From a virus, in the IMG/VR virus record IMGVR_UViG_3300030329_000083, positions 1 through 64,000 of that record: 64,000 bases of DNA; one strand, 5' to 3'. Below the pieces are notes generated by a model. That model was not told where the DNA came from. It worked only from the letters and a program-made list of their open reading frames with translations, and searched no databases. Both the position numbers and the translations under genes were made by a program. This document shows positions 28,001 to 34,764 of this stretch, one piece after another. Position 1 is the first letter of the stretch. The number at the start of each line of letters is the position of its first letter.

Positions 28001-28678
28001 CCTATGGATGTTCCTAATATGATTGTTGCTCAAGCTAGAGCCGATAAATACAAAAACTTTGACAGAAGACAAGGTGTTAAAGTATTTAATGATTCCGTAA
28101 GATACGTAGATCAGATATTTTCTGCATTAGGGTTTGAGATTGCTCCTGAAAAGAATAGACCTTTAACTAAAGAAAAAGCTGTTACACCTATAGGAAGGTT
28201 AGTAGGTTTTAGAGAAGTACCTAAACACAGTAACATTGAAAAGATGTTTAATATGGTGGGAAGACCGCAATGGAGAGCAGGGTTTTACTCAAACGTAGAA
28301 GAGGCTGATAATAGATTAAATGAAGTTGTGTTTAAACATTTAGAAAAAGAAGCGGATAGACTTGTACATCTGAAAGGTTTTGCTAAATTAAGACAAGATA
28401 GAAAGTTAGCTCTAGTTGCAGAGACAATAAACAGTGCAAAGAAGAAAGCTAAACAAGAGCTACAAGGCTCTATTGTCTATAAAGATAGACGCTTAGTAAC
28501 TATGCAAAGTATTGATAGAAACAATACTAGGCTTCAGATAGCTAAAGCTTTAGACTTAATGGGGATTTCTTCTATGGATGATATGGATACGAGACAATTA
28601 TTAATGTTAGAAGAATTGTTAGCACAAGAAAAGAGAGCCGCTAGAAAAATGATAAAGGGTGGAGATCCTATATATTAA
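25085..28678 (+). CDS. Giant internal virion / DNA ejection protein
   Basis: The product has 1197 residues and is the last gene of the rightward virion operon. Mostly helical with amphipathic and Ala-rich segments (IGRLAAGAGIKTAARMARATAL; GVDIAYQNGMIMSM), Lys/Arg-rich and probably basic. Size, position and composition match the large ejection proteins (gp16-type) that leave the capsid and span the envelope. No lytic domain can be recognised in it, which fits with a separate lysozyme-bearing internal protein at 1761. Its stop overlaps the stop of the convergent methyltransferase gene by three bases. Confidence 0.65.
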   Translation: MAFSFTDHVRQMKGEPEDRVDPVNWSAPKISKSNPHITKLSPTDLLQNEEYLSDIKAHMEDRYGVGYSERYSDKEIMDMFINKQRRFNAGQSVVTLGETAWLAKADEERRERAAKAYSHFDKLGNIFGEQNTFSEKMDGVFDYARAAIIDPVNLISFGIGRLAAGAGIKTAARMARATALSKYDEAIAAGKGIKEAEKIQKTHLNTLMQGVTSNASFNSRAKKEIAAATAADTALAIGVDIAYQNGMIMSMQQKDYSGIQTSLMALTGLVGGGLSTASILRRKRTQAQEGALSGIEETYLSQKAKALRKTARGLKRDMEKLYDIRKPKKKISQKDEKVQRGAAQSTITMDEDEFFSNFLWGIPSKGIKGFVRNLYDNGVIWEGKRYDGDGVTNWLADVISGSGDIRAFGQVYAAMEDIIGKNGKNLKQGDATLNIPNYNDELMELAKTKGIKAEELSEQEKLQFFADRLMLSVHKKGTFFQKLGQTAKVLQAKGKLDNMTAEQFEEDFFGELPDQTIKDKVLNVTNWVQNLTIRNIVTHPGTTALNLTGWSAYSTLQSTTDVTKAILFSPFVALQKLSGREGADEKAKYLRNLVALQGRKARNILDSDTTFEEFKSYTVMREGVGNKLFRSLAGGVETVPDHLVGTKAGEALDQWNKNKQKKMFIDQFGFDPSERMIPRNMERYTKFFQTVYGVKAQDLLTKSVEFMYNIEKGIMKKYGKTYLEFMDTKKTPDLFKIMSGEEYLKLEAKAVDDTLKSTFNKRYGEGRYDFTSAPIRSFAKAVEDFRKIPVLGLTMPFGQFFNNTIAFMTDFSPLGAGKGIYKLFQKGVDKEDAADAMIKGAIGTTAIGAFAYKEIPNMEEGLAWYEERETLTGGLGTGVVRSRQYDYPYSAFKMAGRMVAHRAKGESIPKELITTAYETFGLGQATRQLGAYETGVKKFIQALASGELELAAESAIKIMGSSASQMLSGLSRPMDVPNMIVAQARADKYKNFDRRQGVKVFNDSVRYVDQIFSALGFEIAPEKNRPLTKEKAVTPIGRLVGFREVPKHSNIEKMFNMVGRPQWRAGFYSNVEEADNRLNEVVFKHLEKEADRLVHLKGFAKLRQDRKLALVAETINSAKKKAKQELQGSIVYKDRRLVTMQSIDRNNTRLQIAKALDLMGISSMDDMDTRQLLMLEELLAQEKRAARKMIKGGDPIY

Positions 28679-29205
28679 CGTCCATAGAACTCAGTCACAG
28701 CTTTATTAGTAGAATCAAATAAATACCAACAACAGTTATCTTTGCCTGTCATCTTACTATCAGGTATCCACTTCACTCTCCCAACACTAACGATCTTAAC
28801 GAGCCAATCCATGTAGGGTTGGCTTTGCTTTGTGTGACACCAATCAGCATCAAACAATAGCCAAGTAGGACATTGCATAGCGAAGTGGTCTATGGCTAGA
28901 TGCAATATGCTCCTAGTCCAAGGTGGGTTTGTGATTACAAATGTTATTGCTTTAGTTGGGGGAATTGATACTTTAAACATATCTTTAGTTTGTATCCATT
29001 CTTGTTGAGGCTCAATGTCACTGTATACTACACCTTTACCTTTAGTGTGCTTATTTATCCATTTAACTAATGCTCCATCTCCTGCACAAGGCTCTAAGTA
29101 ATAGAACTTAGTCTTAGGTAAGTGTTCTACTAAAGGTAAAAATGCTTCTTCAGGGGTAGGGTAAAAGTCTCGTTCAATCCTGTCGAAGTTGCTTCTCTTG
29201 CCCAT
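28675..29205 (-). CDS. SAM-dependent DNA (adenine-N6) methyltransferase-like protein
   Basis: The product has 176 residues. DFYPTPEEAF at the N-terminus, EPCAGDGALV (SAM-binding motif I) and FVITNPPW (catalytic motif IV, NPPW) are the hallmarks of the N6-adenine DNA methylase group. At 176 residues it lacks a target-recognition domain of its own, so it may be a minimal orphan enzyme that protects phage DNA from restriction. It is the last gene of the leftward transcript, convergent with the virion operon. Confidence 0.75.
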   Translation of the reverse strand: MGKRSNFDRIERDFYPTPEEAFLPLVEHLPKTKFYYLEPCAGDGALVKWINKHTKGKGVVYSDIEPQQEWIQTKDMFKVSIPPTKAITFVITNPPWTRSILHLAIDHFAMQCPTWLLFDADWCHTKQSQPYMDWLVKIVSVGRVKWIPDSKMTGKDNCCWYLFDSTNKAVTEFYGR

Positions 29206-29326
29206 CCCTTGTCTTCCTATTTATAAAATCATCAGCCTCTTGTTGTAAGCTACTGTTTTCTTTAGTCTTTTTATTTTTATAGAATTGTTCAACTTCTTTT
29301 TTAAGCTTCTCTTCTTCTTTGTTCAT
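29174..29326 (-). CDS. Small Lys/Glu-rich helical protein
   Basis: A 50-residue product if started at the internal ATG at 29326 (MNKEEEKLKKEV). The longer frame from 29395 has an N-terminus that looks random. The protein is a single charged helix. It overlaps both neighbours, by 32 bases with the methyltransferase and 26 with the next gene. Function unknown. Confidence 0.45.
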   Translation of the reverse strand: MNKEEEKLKKEVEQFYKNKKTKENSSLQQEADDFINRKTRDGQEKQLRQD

Positions 29327-29501
29327 TGTCTTTAACCCTTTGTAGTCTTTTAAAATAGGCAGCATTAAAGCCACGCTCCCATTCACGGTGTCCACTAGTA
29401 TGCTTTTTATATGGATTTCCCTTTAAGTTTAAATAATTGGGAAACTTATCCATATAACCTTTCCAAAAAACATTAAAGCCTTTATCATACGGTGTTAACA
29501 T
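29301..29501 (-). CDS. Ribosome modulation factor-like small protein
   Basis: This 66-residue basic protein has the pattern G-F-x-x-F-W-K-G, then NPYKKHT, then REWERGFNAAYF. The spacing of the Gly pairs, NPY and the W-x-x-G-F end follows the RMF/CrpP-type fold, in which small basic proteins bind ribosomes or other targets. RMF of bacteria dimerises 70S ribosomes in stationary phase; a phage version could modulate host translation. The identification is by pattern only. Confidence 0.45.
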   Translation of the reverse strand: MLTPYDKGFNVFWKGYMDKFPNYLNLKGNPYKKHTSGHREWERGFNAAYFKRLQRVKDNEQRRREA

Positions 29502-29503
29502 AA

Positions 29504-31411
29504 TTACGCTCCTATATCTACAATTTCACAAATATCACCAGTACAAGCGAATGTCTGATTACCTGCAGTTGTGTCTACTTTTTCATATTCAGATAGTTTT
29601 GACCAGTTAATGTTGTCAGGCATCATCTCTTTCATTATGCCGTACTCACCTTCCGTACACTCCTGATACGGTGCTTGTTGATACGAATGGTCTGAGTGTG
29701 GCAAGAATGATACACCTGACATCTCATCAAAGTGTTTAAACACAAATGCACCAACTTCCATCCACTCGTCATCTCGTACAGAAACCGTCACTGAGGGCTT
29801 ATGTTCACACCAATGCCTCTGGTACGTAAGCCACATTTCTAGCTGCTGTACGGCTGTTAAATCGGCTCTGACAACGCTTCCTTCAGGAGACTTAACAGGA
29901 AAGCTAAATACAGTCGTGTCATTAGGTTTTGTAACGTCAGGTTCAGATGGTATACCTTGCTCTATCATAAACTGTGTGAGTGGGTCTTTGTTATCACCAC
30001 GTACAGTCCTGATGTAGTACTGACTGTGCCTAGCGTGTATGCCTGATGCACTGTCCACAAGCTGTGACACTGTGCCACTAGGTTTAACACAAGTTATAGC
30101 AGCAGACATAGGTACTCCTAGCTTCTGTGACCACTCAGCATTAGTCTTAATAGCTACGTTACGCAAGTGTTCTAACGCTTGTTCTAATCCGTTTTTAGTG
30201 CCGTTAGTTAAAGGGTTGTCCATAATACCTGTAAGAGATACACCTAACAGTCTTTCTTCTTCTGTGTTGTGCTTCCATATCTTACGTAGATAAGGAAAGT
30301 TAGTCAGCTTAGATTGTGCTGTACCTAATATGGTAGCAAGTTCAACTTTCTTAGACAATGTATCTATATTATCTTCTGCTCTAACTACAACTTCCGTTAA
30401 GTTACAGAACTGGTAAGGTCTAAGTATAATCTCTGAGCAAGGGTTAGTACCGAACTCGTGGTTAGGATCTCTGCGTCCATGCTTCTCGACTTGTTTTTTA
30501 GCTGACACCCTGTTGAATATGCCTCGCTCACCTGACTTAGATTCTACTAGACTTGACCACTCCCTAAGAAATGTCTCACCGTCAGGCTTATCAGTATAAG
30601 CTACTGAGTTATTACTAAGAGCCATGTGTGGTGCGTTTTCCCACCACTTGCCTGACTTAGCGTGTCTCATTCGTATGTCACTCAAGTTAGATAAACTAAT
30701 CATAGCTGATCGTCTAACACCACCTACAACTACAATCTCACCTATTTTACACATCAAAGAGTGACAATCATAACTAGAGAGTTTACGTCCTACGTTGGCT
30801 TTAAACATATTAACTGTGAAGTTAAACAAATCAACTAGAGGTGCAGGTCCACTTGCCCTACCACCAAATACCTTTAGCCTAGCTCCTGCAGGTCTGACCT
30901 TTGACACATCCCATGTAGGTATCTCACCCATGTATAAATGTCCTATCAACTTGCGTAAAGCTTTTGCCCAACCCTCTTTGCTATCAGCTACTACTATAAT
31001 TGTATCGCACTCTTCTAACTCGTTAGGTATGTCAGGTAGCTTATTTACGTACTGCCTTTCTACAGAAAAGCCTACTCCTGTACCACATAATAGTATATAC
31101 ATAGCCTCATCAAACGATTTAGGATCGTCTACAGGCAAATAACTACAGTTATATCCTGCTGTGTTATCTCTGTCTAAAGCTGCTCCTGCTGTCATTAAGG
31201 CTCTCATACTAGGCATAACATCTAGCTTATGTATAGCATCCCACAACTCTTCAGGAGTGTCATAGTCCATTCCTGTTTGTTTTGCTATATAGTCAACGTA
31301 ACGACTTACAGTCTCACTCCATGTCTCTCTTCTTTGTTCATCATCTAGCCAACGAGCATAACGAGATGTTGCGATAAAGTTTTGATAATCTGTTGGTAGT
31401 GTGTTATTCAT
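29504..31411 (-). CDS. nrdJ: Class II (B12-dependent) ribonucleotide reductase
   Basis: The product has 635 residues. It reduces ribonucleoside triphosphates to deoxynucleotides to supply phage replication. Motifs: NCSYLPVDDP and LLCGTGVGFSVER near the N-terminus, NPCSEIILRPYQFCNLTEVV in the middle (active-site loop of the RTPR/NrdJ type), and a C-terminal Cys pair in FACTGDICEI that would shuttle electrons, as in the monomeric adenosylcobalamin enzyme of Lactobacillus. No gene for a radical-generating small subunit is nearby, which fits class II. Its start overlaps the end of a 54-residue gene. Confidence 0.9.
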   Translation of the reverse strand: MNNTLPTDYQNFIATSRYARWLDDEQRRETWSETVSRYVDYIAKQTGMDYDTPEELWDAIHKLDVMPSMRALMTAGAALDRDNTAGYNCSYLPVDDPKSFDEAMYILLCGTGVGFSVERQYVNKLPDIPNELEECDTIIVVADSKEGWAKALRKLIGHLYMGEIPTWDVSKVRPAGARLKVFGGRASGPAPLVDLFNFTVNMFKANVGRKLSSYDCHSLMCKIGEIVVVGGVRRSAMISLSNLSDIRMRHAKSGKWWENAPHMALSNNSVAYTDKPDGETFLREWSSLVESKSGERGIFNRVSAKKQVEKHGRRDPNHEFGTNPCSEIILRPYQFCNLTEVVVRAEDNIDTLSKKVELATILGTAQSKLTNFPYLRKIWKHNTEEERLLGVSLTGIMDNPLTNGTKNGLEQALEHLRNVAIKTNAEWSQKLGVPMSAAITCVKPSGTVSQLVDSASGIHARHSQYYIRTVRGDNKDPLTQFMIEQGIPSEPDVTKPNDTTVFSFPVKSPEGSVVRADLTAVQQLEMWLTYQRHWCEHKPSVTVSVRDDEWMEVGAFVFKHFDEMSGVSFLPHSDHSYQQAPYQECTEGEYGIMKEMMPDNINWSKLSEYEKVDTTAGNQTFACTGDICEIVDIGA

Positions 31412-31568
31412 TGCTTGTCACCTTTATATTTTTAATTTCTACACCGTCTGCATCAAACATTAATGTCTCTATTAGTTCTTGTACACTCTCTGCTTGACCT
31501 TCTTCATCAATAGATAGCACGTTCTCTTCAGGGTCTACCTCTAAAGTCATAAATACCTTGAACTTCAT
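31404..31568 (-). CDS. Small acidic protein between RNR and MazG genes, 54 aa
   Basis: A 54-residue frame fills the gap between the two recognised genes exactly. Its ATG overlaps the stop of the MazG-like gene (ATGA), and its stop lies 8 bases inside the RNR gene. It reads MKFKVFMTLEVDPEENVLS and continues as a beta-helix mini-domain. The fully coupled arrangement is the main evidence that it is translated. Function unknown. Confidence 0.65.
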   Translation of the reverse strand: MKFKVFMTLEVDPEENVLSIDEEGQAESVQELIETLMFDADGVEIKNIKVTSNE

Positions 31569-31981
31569 GCTACTAAATCCTTTAAGTCAGGAGGTTCATA
31601 ATTTGGACCTTTTAGAACTTTACCGTCTTCCCTATATAAAGGTTTACCGTCTTCTCCTAACTTAGACATATTACTAGAGTGTACTCTGTTAAAAGCTATC
31701 TGTAAAGGAAGACCAAAAGCTACAGCCATACCAGATATAACGTACTGTAAGTCACATAATTCTTTTAATAAGTTTTCTCTTACTTCTATTGTAGGCTTTC
31801 TACCTCTAGCCAAAGCTATAGACACTTGGCTTATCTCTGACATTAACTCTGTAAATTCTTCTACAATTAAACTTCTCCGTAACTCCATACCATCTACGGT
31901 CATCACTTCATCTACAGGATGCCCAAATGCTTTGTGAAACTCCTCTAAGCTGTCTTCTCTTGATTTATAGTGCATATTCAT
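31565..31981 (-). CDS. MazG-like nucleotide pyrophosphohydrolase
   Basis: The product has 138 residues. The pattern VEEFTELMSEI, followed by LLKELCDLQYVISGMA, gives the E-x-x-E and E-x-x-D metal-binding residues of all-alpha NTP pyrophosphatases. Phage MazG-type enzymes hydrolyse non-canonical nucleotides or (p)ppGpp-related pools and keep the host in a growth-like state. The size is typical for the small phage form. It sits with RNR, as a nucleotide-metabolism pair. Confidence 0.75.
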   Translation of the reverse strand: MNMHYKSREDSLEEFHKAFGHPVDEVMTVDGMELRRSLIVEEFTELMSEISQVSIALARGRKPTIEVRENLLKELCDLQYVISGMAVAFGLPLQIAFNRVHSSNMSKLGEDGKPLYREDGKVLKGPNYEPPDLKDLVA

Positions 31982-32205
31982 TTATTCTCCTTTTCTTTTA
32001 TTAATTTATCTAAATACCATTGAGCCTTTTTTAAGTCCTCAACACCTCCTTTATATCGGTATCTCCAAACATATTTCAAGATGTTACCCTGTAAATAGTA
32101 CTCATATCCTTCATCCGTTGCAGCGTGAATAGCGTCAATACATTCAATATTAGCTTTATTGTAATGAGGAGGACTATTAACCATGTCTGTTTCATCATTG
32201 CTCAT
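31978..32205 (-). CDS. DUF3310 (SaV-type) small protein
   Basis: This 75-residue protein has the signature VNSPPHYN, then IECIDAI, then GNILKYVWRYRYKGGVEDLKKAQWYLDKL. It closely follows the DUF3310 family found in many phages near nucleotide metabolism genes. Biochemical function is not established. It overlaps the MazG-like gene by 4 bases and the upstream gene by 11. Confidence 0.8.
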   Translation of the reverse strand: MSNDETDMVNSPPHYNKANIECIDAIHAATDEGYEYYLQGNILKYVWRYRYKGGVEDLKKAQWYLDKLIKEKENK

Positions 32206-32551
32206 TCTTTTTACTCCAATCTACATGAATTACGTTATTTTTAACTCTTTTTATTAATGGTGTATCTTTTATTTCATTTCCATTATTATCTAATATAGGT
32301 GCTAATGATCCTTCTTCAAGTAGTATAGTTCTCATTTCTTGAACTGTCTTTAAAAAAGCATCATCCGTTTCTAAAAGAGGAACTGTAGCAGCAACTAATG
32401 TAATCATCTCTAGTAGTAGGTATCTTGTGTGGTCATCCCAATTATTATTAGGGTCAAAAACTATTTTTACACCTACATCACCATTGAACTCGCCTTCTTC
32501 TGTTATATAAGGAGCAAATAGTATTGCGTATTCATTAGTATCTATTTTCAT
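32195..32551 (-). CDS. Unknown acidic protein, 118 aa
   Basis: An acidic alpha/beta protein containing FDPNNNWDDHTRYLLLEMITLV. Overlaps its neighbours by 11 and 4 bases in a run of coupled genes between the resolvase and nucleotide genes. I do not recognise the family. Low-complexity features, membrane segments and signal peptides are absent. Confidence 0.6.
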   Translation of the reverse strand: MKIDTNEYAILFAPYITEEGEFNGDVGVKIVFDPNNNWDDHTRYLLLEMITLVAATVPLLETDDAFLKTVQEMRTILLEEGSLAPILDNNGNEIKDTPLIKRVKNNVIHVDWSKKNEQ

Positions 32552-32982
32552 TTTATTACTCTTTTCTTTTTAAAATGTAGAACACCTAGTTGTATCTGTT
32601 TTTTTCTTTCAGTCAACCATTTTTGAGGAATAATTCTATGTGCATACAAAAAACCATTCTTTTCGCACCAATCGGAGTATCTACTCTTTGAACCTTTGTA
32701 CAGTCTAGCATTTGCATTACTAAAGATAAGCCGTATATCTAATCTAGGGTATTGTTTTTTGATACATAAATGTTTTCTTCTATCGTCAGAATCAAATATA
32801 CCTTTTGTTTCAATAATTATACCGTTGTCTAAAATAAAATCAGGAGTGTAATGCCTATATCTAAGATCTTCCCACTCTATCTTTAGAAGCTCATACCTTA
32901 CTTCTTTCTGGCACGACTTCAAATAAGTGGCAATCTCTTTTTCTAGACCACTCCTGTATCTAAACTTATTATGTTTACGCAT
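32548..32982 (-). CDS. T7 endonuclease I-type Holliday junction resolvase
   Basis: The 144-residue protein reads through all the landmarks of the T7 gp3 family: SGLEKEIATYL, HYTPDFILDNGIIIETKG (catalytic Asp, Glu and Lys), DRRKHLCIKKQYPRLDIR, and a C-terminal WCEKNGFLYAHRIIP. It cleaves branched DNA, resolving replication and recombination intermediates before packaging. It overlaps the exonuclease gene by 8 bases. Length and motif spacing are normal. Confidence 0.92.
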   Translation of the reverse strand: MRKHNKFRYRSGLEKEIATYLKSCQKEVRYELLKIEWEDLRYRHYTPDFILDNGIIIETKGIFDSDDRRKHLCIKKQYPRLDIRLIFSNANARLYKGSKSRYSDWCEKNGFLYAHRIIPQKWLTERKKQIQLGVLHFKKKRVIK

Positions 32983-33829
32983 TTTTTAGATGCGTGTAAT
33001 ATACTGTTGGGGGAAACTTGGACTTAGATACCTTAGAAGGTAAAGCCTGTAAGTTTTCCCAACACTTATTTTTGTATTGGCAAAAACTACACTCTACTCC
33101 TAGCTTTCTGTTACCGCTAGGTTTTCCGTAGTAGCTCTCAGCTTCATCTTCAAAGCATCTTTTAAAAGGTTCATCGTTCTCCAAGTATGCAACGGTGTCC
33201 TCTATCTTAGTTAATTCTTTTTCTGTGTCTAGGTTTTCAGCTTCAACATATTTAAAGTTACCTGTATTCTTATTAATAACCCACCAACCACCTACATCTT
33301 TGTCTGCAGCTTTAGCGTAGCCTGTAAGTTGAGCAACATAACCAAAACTATCTCCGTTTTTAAGGGAGGTAAAGTCTTTAAATTTATTATCGTAAGACCA
33401 AGATGATGCGGATTTAATATCGTCAATCTTATTATCTAGCACCATGTCGTATTCGCCTTTAATGTTAGCGTGTTTAGTTTTTAATACAACCTGCCCACTA
33501 TCTTCAAACTTTACTTTAGCGGCTCTCATTAGTCCTTTAAAAACAGCTTCAACTATATCGCCTAGTAACATATTAATTAAAAAATAAGGTGAAAAAGGCT
33601 CTTTATCTTCTGGACTATTTTTATCAAACCAAAGCTGACACTTCTTTCTACCTACGTTTGACATACGCAGTTTAAACTCGTTACGAGATGTACTTCCTGC
33701 GAACTGGCGAGACACAGCTTCCTTAACATCTACAGCTATTTTGTCAAGTATAGTTTGATCTACTTTAGCTTTTCCTTTAGATGCTTGTTCTAAGAAAGAT
33801 AATATCGCCAGTTCTGCAGGATGATCCAT
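32975..33829 (-). CDS. RecB/Cas4-like PD-(D/E)XK exonuclease
   Basis: The product has 284 residues. IKGEYDMVLDNKIDDIKSAS carries the nuclease core (Glu, Asp and the D-x-K), and the C-terminus has a Cys cluster (VECSFCQYKNKCW) that could hold an iron-sulfur cluster as in Cas4 and AddB-type nucleases. It probably degrades host DNA or resects ends for recombination. It stands beside the resolvase and the putative ssDNA-binding protein, forming a recombination group. Confidence 0.75.
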   Translation of the reverse strand: MDHPAELAILSFLEQASKGKAKVDQTILDKIAVDVKEAVSRQFAGSTSRNEFKLRMSNVGRKKCQLWFDKNSPEDKEPFSPYFLINMLLGDIVEAVFKGLMRAAKVKFEDSGQVVLKTKHANIKGEYDMVLDNKIDDIKSASSWSYDNKFKDFTSLKNGDSFGYVAQLTGYAKAADKDVGGWWVINKNTGNFKYVEAENLDTEKELTKIEDTVAYLENDEPFKRCFEDEAESYYGKPSGNRKLGVECSFCQYKNKCWENLQALPSKVSKSKFPPTVYYTHLKNA

Positions 33830-33834
33830 GCTAC

Positions 33835-34716
33835 TTACTCCTCTTCAACATCAACTATTGAACCAACAATATCAGAATCTTCAGGGGATAAAGTTTCTTT
33901 ATTGTTTTCTTCCCAATACCTGAGTATCGCAGTGTTAGTAGAATGTACCCACTCAACAAAGTTGTTTAAGACCTCGTTATCATCAACAGTAACTTCAACA
34001 GCTTTGCCTAACTTACCTGTAATAACACCATAGGTTGCTCCTGTAGGTATACTCTTAACCTCACCTGTTAGTAAGATTTCGTAGTGTATTGGCAATCTAT
34101 TCTTCTTTTGAATAGAGGAGTAAAGGGAGTCAAGATTCTTATAACTCTCTCTATTCTTAACATTCATAAAGAATGGAAATTGCTTTACCTCAACAGGATT
34201 ACCACTTTCATCCATAGCTTTGTCGAGTGTACACAAGCCAAGTATAACTTTGACTCGCTTAGTTTGACGCATGAGTTCCTGTGTCTTGGGAGGGAGAGAC
34301 TTAAAGTCCTCAACGTAACCTGAAGGTCTACCACAGTTAATACCACCATAGTTATCCTTTAAGTCTTGATTGAGGGATTTTGCTAACACAGTTTTCAACA
34401 TGCGTCCTTCTTTACCATCTTCACTTTTGTAAGCTCCATCCCATCTGTGGAATTGAAACCTCTGAATAAAAGGTCTGATGGTAATTGTAGGACTGTAGTA
34501 TACACTACCGTCAGGAAAGGTCACAGAATATGAAGATGCTTTAATCACCGCAACTTCCATGTCCTCACCATCTACATTCTTAGTACCCATTATAGGTTGA
34601 TGTAATTGTTTCACTTCAGCCAAAGCAGAACGTGTTGTGCTACTTGCTTGTGACACTCCCATGATGTCAGCTAAAGCTGAAGGGTTACTTTCGATTACAC
34701 TTAATTGATTTTCCAT
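33835..34716 (-). CDS. Putative single-stranded DNA-binding protein
   Basis: A 293-residue protein with beta-rich centre (SVYYSPTITIRPFIQRFQFHRW) and an acidic C-terminal tail (EDSDIVGSIVDVEEE), the usual tail design of SSB proteins that recruit replication partners. It is encoded between polymerase and exonuclease and is the first gene after a normal SD (AAAGGAGT). Sequence motifs alone do not prove OB-fold membership, so the name is inferred from tail and place. Confidence 0.5.
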   Translation of the reverse strand: MENQLSVIESNPSALADIMGVSQASSTTRSALAEVKQLHQPIMGTKNVDGEDMEVAVIKASSYSVTFPDGSVYYSPTITIRPFIQRFQFHRWDGAYKSEDGKEGRMLKTVLAKSLNQDLKDNYGGINCGRPSGYVEDFKSLPPKTQELMRQTKRVKVILGLCTLDKAMDESGNPVEVKQFPFFMNVKNRESYKNLDSLYSSIQKKNRLPIHYEILLTGEVKSIPTGATYGVITGKLGKAVEVTVDDNEVLNNFVEWVHSTNTAILRYWEENNKETLSPEDSDIVGSIVDVEEE

Positions 34717-34764
34717 ATAGTTTTTACTCCTTTTTTTATATCTAAATGATTCGCCTATTATACA

